Source: Marinobacter confluentis (lineage in GTDB: Bacteria; Pseudomonadota; Gammaproteobacteria; Pseudomonadales; Oleiphilaceae). Taken from it: a stretch of DNA of 64,000 nucleotides. Below, in pieces: positions 56,937-64,000 of the stretch; the stretch's first letter is position 1, and every line of letters starts with the position of its first letter. The position numbers and the translations under genes are program-made. The notes beneath the pieces were generated by a model. That model was given only the letters and a program-made list of their open reading frames with translations, ran no database searches and was not told the DNA's origin. Location: contig NZ_SRPF01000002.1 in the NCBI RefSeq assembly GCF_004785685.1, positions 868,001-932,000 on the forward strand, in the 5' to 3' direction.

Positions 56937-58616
56937 ATGCTCACACAACTTACCGTTTCCAATTACGCCATCGCAGAGCGCGTCGACCTGCAGTTCAGCC
57001 AGGGTATGACAGCGCTCACCGGGGAGACCGGCGCCGGCAAATCCATCGTGCTGGACGCGCTGGGACTGGCAATGGGCGGGCGCGCTGACGCCGGGGCGGT
57101 TCGCCATGGCGCCAAACGGGCAGACATCACGGCCTCCTTCGATGTATCCCGGATCACCGAAGCGCAGCAGTGGCTGGAAGAGCATGAACTGGACGACGAA
57201 AACGACTGTATCCTGCGTCGGGTTATCAGCAAGGATGGCCGGACACGCGCCTACATCAACGGCCAACCCTGCCCACTGGCGCACCTGAAAGACCTGGGCA
57301 GCACGCTGATGGATATCCACAGCCAGCACCAGCACCAGTCGCTGCTGAGAAAAGACACCCATCGCAAACTGCTGGACGAATTTGCCCGCGCCGAAACCCT
57401 GGCTGATCAGGCCCGGCAGGCGTGGAAAACCTGGAACACAACCCGGCAACGCCTGAACGAACGCCAGCAGAATGCTGACGAAGCCGAAGCCCGGATCCAG
57501 CTATTGCGCTACCAGGTAGAAGAGCTGGACCGGCTTGCACTGGAAGACGGCGAGCAGGAATCCCTGGAAACCGAACAGTCACAGCTCAGCCACGCTGAGG
57601 GCGTACTCCACAACTGCCACCAGGCGACCATGCTGTGTACCGAAGACGACAACAGTGCCGCAGCACTGGTTCGCCAAGCGCTTCAGCAACTGGAGCAGCT
57701 TCCGGTGGAAGTTCCGGCACTGGCGGACACTATTCAGATGCTGAGCGAGGCCCAGATACAGATCAGTGAAGCCGGAGACAACCTTCGCCACTTTGTGGAC
57801 GACTATGACGCTGACCCCGCCAGGCTGGCGAAGGTGGAAGAACGCCTTAGCGCCATTTATCAGATGGCAAGAAAACACCGAATCGGGCCGGAAAACCTGC
57901 GGGAGCTGCATCAGTCCCTGAGTAACGAGCTGGCATCACTTGACGATGGTGAGGGCAGCGTGGAAAAACTGAAAGCGGAGTTACAGGCACAGCGGGCCGA
58001 ATTCGACAAAGTGGCGGCGGAATTGTCCGACGCCCGCCAGGCCGCCGCAGCCAATCTGGACCAGCGCATTGCCGAAGAACTGGCCGAGCTCAGCATGCCT
58101 GCGGTTCAGTTTGTAACGCACCTGAGCCGCAACAAGGACGATGAACCCGCCCCCCATGGAATGGAAGAGGTGGAATTCCTGGTCAGCGCCAACCCCGGCC
58201 AGCCGGCGCGGCCGCTGGCGAAAGTGGCCTCCGGGGGTGAGCTGTCGCGGATCAGCCTTGCGATACAGGTGGTAGTCGCCCAGACATCGACAACACCGAC
58301 CCTGGTGTTTGACGAAGTCGACGTGGGTATTGGCGGTGGTACCGCTGAAGTGGTCGGCCGTCTGCTGCGAAGCCTGGGCGATAATGGACAGGTGCTGTGC
58401 GTGACTCACCTCGCACAGGTTGCGGCCCAGTGTCACCAACATCTGTTCGTCAGCAAATTCACCGATTCAGACGCCACTTTCTCCAGGATTGAAAGCCTGG
58501 ACGACACCGGACGAATTACGGAAGTGGCAAGAATGTTGGGCGGCGTTGACATGACAGAACACACCATCGCCCACGCCCGGGAGATGTTCAGCAAGGGTCA
58601 GGCGACCCATCACTGA
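56937..58616 (+). CDS. recN: DNA repair protein RecN
   Basis: 559 residues from ATG 56937 (MLTQLTVSNYAIAERVDL) with GGAGG 8 bases upstream; a GTG at 56922 overlaps that site. SMC-like ATPase: Walker A GETGAGKS, a long central coiled coil (~residues 150-370), then the ABC signature region VASGGELSRISLAIQ and Walker B TLVFDEVDVGIGGG. It joins DNA ends in double-strand-break repair and is SOS-induced; the two LexA boxes upstream agree. Confidence 0.97.
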   Translation: MLTQLTVSNYAIAERVDLQFSQGMTALTGETGAGKSIVLDALGLAMGGRADAGAVRHGAKRADITASFDVSRITEAQQWLEEHELDDENDCILRRVISKDGRTRAYINGQPCPLAHLKDLGSTLMDIHSQHQHQSLLRKDTHRKLLDEFARAETLADQARQAWKTWNTTRQRLNERQQNADEAEARIQLLRYQVEELDRLALEDGEQESLETEQSQLSHAEGVLHNCHQATMLCTEDDNSAAALVRQALQQLEQLPVEVPALADTIQMLSEAQIQISEAGDNLRHFVDDYDADPARLAKVEERLSAIYQMARKHRIGPENLRELHQSLSNELASLDDGEGSVEKLKAELQAQRAEFDKVAAELSDARQAAAANLDQRIAEELAELSMPAVQFVTHLSRNKDDEPAPHGMEEVEFLVSANPGQPARPLAKVASGGELSRISLAIQVVVAQTSTTPTLVFDEVDVGIGGGTAEVVGRLLRSLGDNGQVLCVTHLAQVAAQCHQHLFVSKFTDSDATFSRIESLDDTGRITEVARMLGGVDMTEHTIAHAREMFSKGQATHH

Positions 58617-58665
58617 AACTGAAAGCAGGTTAAACCTATTCCCCTCTCGATCCTGAGAGCTTCAT

Positions 58666-58695
58666 GGGGCGGGCGAGTTTCCCGCCCCTTTTTTT
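58666..58695 (+). terminator. Intrinsic terminator after recN
   Basis: GGGGCGGG-CGAGTTT-CCCGCCCC then seven T, 50 bases after the stop, directly before the convergent fur gene. Confidence 0.92.
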
Positions 58696-58702
58696 GCTTT
58701 TT

Positions 58703-59119
58703 TTACTTTGTGTCTGCCGGCTTCACGTAAAGAATCAGGCTGTGGTCGACCAGCTCGAAACCGTGCTCTTCGGCAATCTTTTTCTGACGCTCTTCGATGA
58801 CGTCGTCGACAAACTCGATAACCTGGCCAGTCTGGGCGCACACCATATGATCATGATGATCATCGCCAGCCATCTCGAACACTGCATGACCGCCTTCAAA
58901 GTTGTGCCTTAATACCAGGCCTGCCGCCTCAAATTGCGTCAGCACCCGATACACAGTTGCCAACCCGACATCGTCGCCCTGCTCCAGCAGCTTTTTATAC
59001 ACATCTTCTGCGCTCAGATGATGCTCTTCCTCCGCGTTCTCGAGGATATTAAAAATCTTTACTCGCGGAAGCGTCACTTTCAGGCCGACTTTGCGTAATT
59101 CGGAGTTTTCGGATGCCAT
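58703..59119 (-). CDS. fur: Ferric uptake regulator Fur
   Basis: 138 residues. Winged helix with LSAEDVYKKLLEQGDDVGLATVYRVL and metal site HHDHMVC. The usual CxxC is reduced to a single Cys (CAQTG), and the C-terminal Cys pair of E. coli Fur is missing, as in Pseudomonas Fur. Represses iron uptake genes when loaded with ferrous iron. Diverges from bamE as in Pseudomonas (fur-omlA). Confidence 0.96.
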   Translation of the reverse strand: MASENSELRKVGLKVTLPRVKIFNILENAEEEHHLSAEDVYKKLLEQGDDVGLATVYRVLTQFEAAGLVLRHNFEGGHAVFEMAGDDHHDHMVCAQTGQVIEFVDDVIEERQKKIAEEHGFELVDHSLILYVKPADTK

Positions 59120-59250
59120 GTTTACGATTCGCTCTTTGGTGTGCTCAGCGGCTTCCGGTATGATGGTGCCGCACTTGATTCGTTACGTGCTCAACCCGTG
59201 TGAAACCTGCCTGGCGCAGGCGTTTCCAAGATAGAGGATTTCCCCCGGCG

Positions 59251-59577
59251 ATGCAAAAGCTCACAGCGCTTCTTCTTACCCTTCTGATCGCAGGCTGCGC
59301 CTTCCCCGGCGTGTACAAGATCAACGTCCAGCAGGGCAACATTCTCACGGACGAAGAGCTGACATCGCTGTCTGAGGGGATGTCCAGGAGTCAGGTCCAG
59401 TCTGTTCTGGGTACGCCGCTGATGGTGAATCCGATTGATCCTTCCCGTGAATATTACATCTATACCTTCCAGCGCAGCGGTGGCGACATAAAAGAGCAAA
59501 GGGTGATTGTGTACTACAACGACGACCGCTTCTCCCACTACGAAGCTCAGCTGATGGAAGAGACACCGGCCTACTGA
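59251..59577 (+). CDS. bamE: Outer membrane assembly lipoprotein BamE (SmpA/OmlA)
   Basis: 108 residues from ATG 59251, giving a short signal with lipobox IAGC; the ATG at 59200 would add 17 charged residues before the signal. PGVYKINVQQGNILTDEEL and the SRSQVQSVLGTPLMVNP segment are BamE signatures. Stabilises the BAM complex. Upstream site GAGGA is 12 bases away. Confidence 0.95.
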   Translation: MQKLTALLLTLLIAGCAFPGVYKINVQQGNILTDEELTSLSEGMSRSQVQSVLGTPLMVNPIDPSREYYIYTFQRSGGDIKEQRVIVYYNDDRFSHYEAQLMEETPAY

Positions 59578-59578
59578 T

Positions 59579-59860
59579 TCAGCCTTTCTTTTTTGCGCGG
59601 TTAAGTCTGGCCTGCTTGGGATCAATCTTGAGTGGGCGGTATATCTCAACCCGATCGCCGTCGCGCAGTTGATGGCTCTCCGGCGCCTTTATCGCCTTGC
59701 CAAAAATCCCCATGTTTGCAGTGTCCGGATCAATTTCCGGAAAAAGCGTCACAATGCCGGACTGCTTCACAGCATCCACCGCGGAAATGCCTTCTTCTAC
59801 GTTCAGGGCAATGATTTCCTGCCGGTCCGGGCGCGCAAAAGCCACTTCTACCCGAATCAT
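59579..59860 (-). CDS. rnfH: RnfH-family (UPF0125) ubiquitin-like-fold protein
   Basis: 93 residues: RVEVAFARPDRQEIIAL start, GIFGKAIK loop, and RDGDRVEIYRPLKIDPKQAR near the end, a beta-grasp fold. Partner of RatA by gene order; function in vivo is poorly known. Starts inside the ratA stop (ATGA overlap) and converges closely on bamE. Confidence 0.93.
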   Translation of the reverse strand: MIRVEVAFARPDRQEIIALNVEEGISAVDAVKQSGIVTLFPEIDPDTANMGIFGKAIKAPESHQLRDGDRVEIYRPLKIDPKQARLNRAKKKG

Positions 59861-60303
59861 TGCCCACCCTCACGATAAAGCTGGTCCGCGCGGCGACAGA
59901 ACGCATCCACCATAGTATTTGCGGCGTGACTGAACACCTGACCAAAGGTCATCCTGGCCAGGGAGCCGGTGAACTCGAATTCGAGCGTCAGTATCACCTT
60001 GCAGGCTGAGGAATCCAATGGTTTGAAGTGCCAGCGGCCTGACAGGTTCCGGAAGGGTCCATCCACCAGGGTAATATCTATGATTTCAGGGCGCTGTAAT
60101 TGATTCATGGTCGTCAGCCGGTGACGGATACCTCCCTTCGCAATATCCATCGAGGCCGTGATCTGCTCTTCAGACTGATCGTGGATTTCAGTGCGATCAC
60201 ACCAGGGCAGGAATTCCGGGTAACGGGCGACGTCGTTTACCAGGTAAAACATCCGCTCTGCGGAATGCATAACCAACGCTGTTTTGTCGATCTGATGAGG
60301 CAT
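59857..60303 (-). CDS. ratA: RatA/COQ10-like START-domain protein
   Basis: 148 residues from ATG 60303 (MPHQIDKTALVMHSAERMF). MYxLVNDVxxYPEFLPWC is the family signature, and the domain forms a hydrophobic ligand pocket (SRTPBCC/coenzyme-Q-binding type). In E. coli it was named a ribosome-association toxin, while eukaryotic relatives carry coenzyme Q; the role here is open. Coupled to rnfH. Confidence 0.92.
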   Translation of the reverse strand: MPHQIDKTALVMHSAERMFYLVNDVARYPEFLPWCDRTEIHDQSEEQITASMDIAKGGIRHRLTTMNQLQRPEIIDITLVDGPFRNLSGRWHFKPLDSSACKVILTLEFEFTGSLARMTFGQVFSHAANTMVDAFCRRADQLYREGGQ

Positions 60304-60362
60304 TGAAACCGGGGTCCTGGGAGTATCTGGGGTTGCAATAATACGCAATCTTCACCCGCTCT

Positions 60363-61979
60363 TCACGCACTCTGGAACAGAACGTCCTCATTACCCGGCG
60401 CCACGTCTTCCTGGGGCTGTTCACGGTCATCCGGTTGGCTGTCAGAGGGCGGGGCCTGGCCATCTTCCGTCCTTGGCCCGGATTCTTCAGCGCTTTCACC
60501 GGCGGGATCTGCCCCGGTTTCGGCATCCTGCTCAAACACCGGCGACTCCAATAGCAACTGCGGCTCACACCAGGGTATTCCCGGCGCCCCGTCACACATG
60601 GCCTTGACACCGGAAAAGCTGTACTGAAGTCCGATATAGGCAACCACAACCGGCAGAACCAGGCGCATAACCCAGAGCCAGATCCGGCTGAACAGGCCAG
60701 GTGTATTCCCAAGCATTCTCAGAGCGAGACTGCGGGTGAGGTACCAACCCGCGAATACAGATATCAGAATGCTGACCAGAGGCACCAGCAAACCACCCGT
60801 GAACAGTTCCAGCCAGCGAAAGAAGGTCCCCCCGGCAAACTCCAGGCCGGACCAGACATTGAACGAAAACAGCGACCCCAACCCCAACAGCCATACCGCC
60901 AACCCGATCATAAAAACAGACAGCGCCCGGGGAGCACCCGTCCACTCGCGAAACCAGCCCACGATGGGTTCCAGCAGAGCAAGCGACGTACTCCAGACCA
61001 CCATAACCATCAGCAGATAAACCGCCGCCAACAGAAACTGACTGCCCGGCAGGTCAGACATCGCCACGGGCAGCGACAGGAATAACAGATCAAAGCCCCG
61101 CTCACCGGACATACCCGGATCGCCGGGCACCACCGAATAAATGGCAAGCCCGGCACCGATTGCAACCAGCGTATCCATCAACACCACCGCCAGAACCGTA
61201 CGCTTGAGGCGTGTTTCAGCCGGCGTATAGGCACCAAACAGAGTCCATACGCCCATGCCGAGACCCAGGGTGAAAAAGGCGTGGAACAACGCCGAATTCA
61301 GGCTTTCCCAGGACAATGCAGCGGCATTGAAACTGAGCACCGCATCAGCGGCCTGGCCAAACTCACCCTGCCATGCAGCGAATCCGCAGAACACCGCAAC
61401 AAACAGCACCATAATCGGCGTAACCGCCCGGACCGCACGTTCGACCCCCTGCACAACCCCCTGCATTGAAACCCAGATCACCAGCAGCAGAAAGAAACCG
61501 TGCCAGGCCATGAAGGCCCGATACTCATCCGGTGACGAAACCAGCCCCGCAAGAATGTCTGATGCGTCCCCTGCCCCGACGTTTATAAACCGGCCGATGG
61601 CACTGAAGAAAACATAGGCGAGCGAGATGGCGCCAAACACGGCGGTGAAGGACAGCACCAGGAAGGCGGCCAGAATGCCCAGCCGGCCTGCCCACAGCCA
61701 CCAGCGGGAACAGCGGGCGCTGCGCACGAAGCCGTCCATCGCCAATACCAGGCCATGGCGGGCGTAGCGGCCCATGGTCGTTTCAGTCACCATCAGCGGG
61801 AGGGTAATCAGCAACAGGCAACCAAGATAGAGAAGCACGAACAGCCCGCCGCCATTCTGGCTTGCCAGATAGGGAAACTGCCATACATTGGCCAGCCCGA
61901 AGGTCGCCCCCAGTGCCGCCCAGAAGAAGGTGGTAGGGCGAGTCCATGATCCAATGTGGGTTTCGTAAGGGGTTGGCAT
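60363..61979 (-). CDS. Sodium-dependent transporter (SNF family) with long acidic tail
   Basis: 538 residues. Neurotransmitter:sodium symporter family, LeuT-like: WTRPTTFFWAALGATFGLANVWQFPYLASQNGGG gives TM1 with the unwound NVWQFPY site. About 12 hydrophobic segments follow to residue ~465. The last ~60 residues are acidic, Pro/Gln/Glu-rich and without membrane segments, an extension most bacterial members lack. Substrate (an amino acid or related amine) unknown. It stands alone between ratA and smpB. Confidence 0.85.
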   Translation of the reverse strand: MPTPYETHIGSWTRPTTFFWAALGATFGLANVWQFPYLASQNGGGLFVLLYLGCLLLITLPLMVTETTMGRYARHGLVLAMDGFVRSARCSRWWLWAGRLGILAAFLVLSFTAVFGAISLAYVFFSAIGRFINVGAGDASDILAGLVSSPDEYRAFMAWHGFFLLLVIWVSMQGVVQGVERAVRAVTPIMVLFVAVFCGFAAWQGEFGQAADAVLSFNAAALSWESLNSALFHAFFTLGLGMGVWTLFGAYTPAETRLKRTVLAVVLMDTLVAIGAGLAIYSVVPGDPGMSGERGFDLLFLSLPVAMSDLPGSQFLLAAVYLLMVMVVWSTSLALLEPIVGWFREWTGAPRALSVFMIGLAVWLLGLGSLFSFNVWSGLEFAGGTFFRWLELFTGGLLVPLVSILISVFAGWYLTRSLALRMLGNTPGLFSRIWLWVMRLVLPVVVAYIGLQYSFSGVKAMCDGAPGIPWCEPQLLLESPVFEQDAETGADPAGESAEESGPRTEDGQAPPSDSQPDDREQPQEDVAPGNEDVLFQSA

Positions 61980-62159
61980 TCCGTACCTTCACAGCATTAT
62001 TAGCCCACATTGTAGCGGATGATTTCCCGACCGCACGACTGGCATCTCTCACTGCCGGTTCAATTTCGTGACCGGTCTGGCAGTCCTGGGCTACAATGCC
62101 CGTTTTTCCGGCGACCCTACTGGCCGGTAAATTCGTATCCGACCCCGGATTATCGCTTC

Positions 62160-62639
62160 ATGAGTAAAAAGAAACCCGGCGCCCCAAGCGCCACCATCGC
62201 GCTAAATAAAAAAGCGAAACATGAGTACCACATTGAAGAACGCTTCGAGGCGGGGCTGGCCCTGCTTGGCTGGGAGGTAAAATCCCTGCGAGCCGGCAAG
62301 GCCCAGCTGACCGATGCCTACGTGCTGCTCAAAGGTGGCGAAGCCTGGCTGCTTGGCTCCCACATAACGCCATTGATCGCCGCATCCACCCACGTGATTG
62401 CAGACCCGACGCGCACTCGCAAATTACTGCTGCACGCGAAGGAAATTGCCAAGATTGTCGGCCAGGTCAACCAGGCTGGCTATACCTGCATTCCGCTGGC
62501 ACTTTACTGGAAGAAAAACAGGGTGAAGTGCGAGATTGCGCTGGTTAAAGGCAAAAAGCTGTTCGACAAGCGCGCCACCGAAAAAGAGCGCGACTGGAAC
62601 CGCCAGAAGCAACGCATTCTCAGGGATACCAATCTCTGA
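62160..62639 (+). CDS. smpB: tmRNA-binding protein SmpB
   Basis: 159 residues from ATG 62160 ([25 protein letters not shown]). [22 protein letters not shown] and the basic C-terminal tail [23 protein letters not shown] are diagnostic. Required for trans-translation with tmRNA. A longer frame starting at 62019 encodes no family sequence before this Met. No strong ribosome site is seen. The tmRNA gene ssrA, which may lie nearby in other genomes, was not found in this window. Confidence 0.96.
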   Translation: MSKKKPGAPSATIALNKKAKHEYHIEERFEAGLALLGWEVKSLRAGKAQLTDAYVLLKGGEAWLLGSHITPLIAASTHVIADPTRTRKLLLHAKEIAKIVGQVNQAGYTCIPLALYWKKNRVKCEIALVKGKKLFDKRATEKERDWNRQKQRILRDTNL

Positions 62640-62760
62640 CGCCATGAATCATGTCGCATCTGCATCCTCTTTCGATCAGAATCTGACCGGCCTATACTGA
62701 CCTTCCTGTCGTCGCTGCCCACTGGGCAGCCTAGGGAAAACGACACTGAAGGAGCAGGTA

Positions 62761-64000
62761 ATGGCACCGGTTCAGACCCCGACCCATCAGACACCCATTT
62801 TCCAGACACCGATGTCCTCAGTGGACCGGTCCTGGTTGCGAATGGAAAGCCCCGAGAACCCGATGATGATCTCTGCGGTTCTGATCTTTGAAGACGCGCT
62901 TTCCATTAACCGCCTCAAACGCGTTCTTGATGAGCGCTTCCTTAAGTTCCGGCGGTTCAGACAACGGGTAATTCATCAGGGTGATCGTACCTACTGGCAG
63001 GATGACCCGCTTTTCCATATCGACAACCACGTTCACCGCATCGCACTGGCCGGAGACGCTGGCAAGCAGGAACTGCAGGCGCTGGTCAGCGACTTGAACA
63101 GTACATCCCTGGATTTCCGGCGACCGCTCTGGAAAATTCACTACATCGATCAGTACCAGGGCGGCTGCGCCCTGCTGGTACGGATACACCACTGCATTGC
63201 CGATGGCATATCACTGGTGCGAGTACTGCTATCGCTGACTGACCGACAGCCAGAGTCCCCCCTGCGACAGATACGCCCAACGGGCACCGCAAGTCAGCCG
63301 GGGCGCAGGGCCGGAAAGCTCGGCCACGCAGCACGCAGCCTGTTCCGCACCGGTCAGGCCGCAAAAGACCAGGCTAGCCTGTTTATGAAATCGCTTCGCA
63401 CCGAGCCTGATTACCCCATGAAACTGGCGTCGACGGCAGGCAATATCTCCCTCGACCTTCTCAAGCTGGGGCTGGCGCCAGCGGAACCAAAAACCTGCCT
63501 GAACCCGGCATTGAGCGGGCGCAAACAGGTTGCCTGGGCCGAGCCACTCAGCCTTGCGGAAGTGAAAGTCTGCGCCCGGGCCTTGCGAGGCACCGCCAAC
63601 GACGTACTGCTATGTGCCGCCGCCGGTGCCCTGCAAAGACACTTTGTGAACACCGGGGAAACCCCGCCGGAGTGTGGCATCCGGGTCGCCGTGCCTTTCA
63701 ATCTGCGCCCGTTGCATCAACCCATCGAAACGTTGGGCAACCACTTCGGGCTGGTGCTGGTGACACTGCCCGTTGAGGTCAGCAATCCGGTCATGCGGTT
63801 TCGCCAGATCCAGCACAACATGAATCGCCTGAAGCGTTCGTATCAGGCTCAGGTGACCTACAGCCTGCTGGACCTGTTCGGGCGGGGCCCGGATATACTG
63901 GAACGCCGGGCCCTGAAACTCCTGAGCGACAAGGCCTCGGCGGTTCTCACCAACGTCCCCGGCCCGAAAGAACCCGTGTACCTGGCCGGCGCCAAACTGA
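62761..64000 (+). CDS. Wax ester synthase/diacylglycerol acyltransferase (partial, C-terminus beyond window)
   Basis: 413 residues are in the window from ATG 62761, with AAGGAG upstream; the frame is open to the right edge. MSSVDRSWLRMESPENPM is the family start, and the acyltransferase motif HHCIADG (His143-Gly149) supplies the catalytic His. Further conserved pieces include NDVLLCAAAGAL and a late NVPGP segment. Joins acyl-CoA to fatty alcohols or diacylglycerol, giving storage wax esters or triacylglycerol. These enzymes are a hallmark of Marinobacter and Alcanivorax. Which copy and which lipid product cannot be told. Confidence 0.93.
   Translation, partial: MAPVQTPTHQTPIFQTPMSSVDRSWLRMESPENPMMISAVLIFEDALSINRLKRVLDERFLKFRRFRQRVIHQGDRTYWQDDPLFHIDNHVHRIALAGDAGKQELQALVSDLNSTSLDFRRPLWKIHYIDQYQGGCALLVRIHHCIADGISLVRVLLSLTDRQPESPLRQIRPTGTASQPGRRAGKLGHAARSLFRTGQAAKDQASLFMKSLRTEPDYPMKLASTAGNISLDLLKLGLAPAEPKTCLNPALSGRKQVAWAEPLSLAEVKVCARALRGTANDVLLCAAAGALQRHFVNTGETPPECGIRVAVPFNLRPLHQPIETLGNHFGLVLVTLPVEVSNPVMRFRQIQHNMNRLKRSYQAQVTYSLLDLFGRGPDILERRALKLLSDKASAVLTNVPGPKEPVYLAGAKL

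Noticed and set aside
58703..59119. Zur or PerR instead of Fur
   Set aside because: HHDHMVC metal site, missing C-terminal CxxC pairs as in Pseudomonas Fur, and recN-fur-bamE context all favour Fur.

Overview
The window looks like chromosome of a marine gammaproteobacterium, most likely Marinobacter or a close relative. This is inferred from three things: the Pseudomonas/Marinobacter-type order of housekeeping genes (rpsO-truB-rbfA-infB-nusA-rimP; secG-tpiA-glmM-folP-ftsH; dapB-dnaJ-dnaK-grpE / recN / fur / bamE-rnfH-ratA-smpB), a wax-ester-synthase-type acyltransferase at the right edge, and a moderately high GC content. No phage, insertion sequence, integrase or CRISPR array was seen.

Layout. 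1-3.8 kb: a partial pyruvate dehydrogenase E1 gene (aceE, running off the left edge) diverges from a lysine 2,3-aminomutase-family radical SAM gene. 3.9-17.1 kb is the accessory part. It holds two LuxR-type regulators, each paired with an alpha/beta hydrolase, three large surface lipoproteins of unknown function (1281, 607 and 665 aa) and a small exported protein. 17.2-21.6 kb: an HNH protein, the thioredoxin-TPR co-chaperone CnoX, Lon protease and a MarR regulator. 21.7-27.7 kb: a membrane TPR protein and a complete branched-chain amino-acid ABC transporter (livK, then livHMGF behind tandem hairpins). 27.8-31.0 kb: DUF3015, DUF4105 and lipoprotein-hydrolase genes.

31.2-46.3 kb is a long minus-strand block for translation, RNA turnover and envelope functions: pnp, rpsO, truB, rbfA, infB, nusA, rimP, tRNA-Leu, secG, tpiA, glmM, folP, ftsH. 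It ends in the decayed remains of rlmE. 46.4-53.9 kb: yhbY, greA, carB, carA, dapB, dnaJ. 54-62.6 kb: dnaK-grpE diverging from SOS-controlled recN, then fur, bamE, rnfH, ratA, a sodium-dependent transporter and smpB. A partial wax ester synthase/DGAT closes the window.

The least ordinary signals are mostly non-coding. (i) Two hairpin elements have near-identical ~54-nt loops but unrelated, internally perfect inverted arms; each lies beside a copy of a second, REP-like palindrome. (ii) The rimP-nusA-infB leader has a near-consensus promoter, mutually exclusive hairpins and two intrinsic terminators. (iii) The carAB leader has a terminator between a strong promoter and carA. (iv) An rlmE pseudogene sits immediately upstream of ftsH. 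(v) Tandem LexA boxes at recN lie beside a heat-shock promoter for grpE-dnaK.
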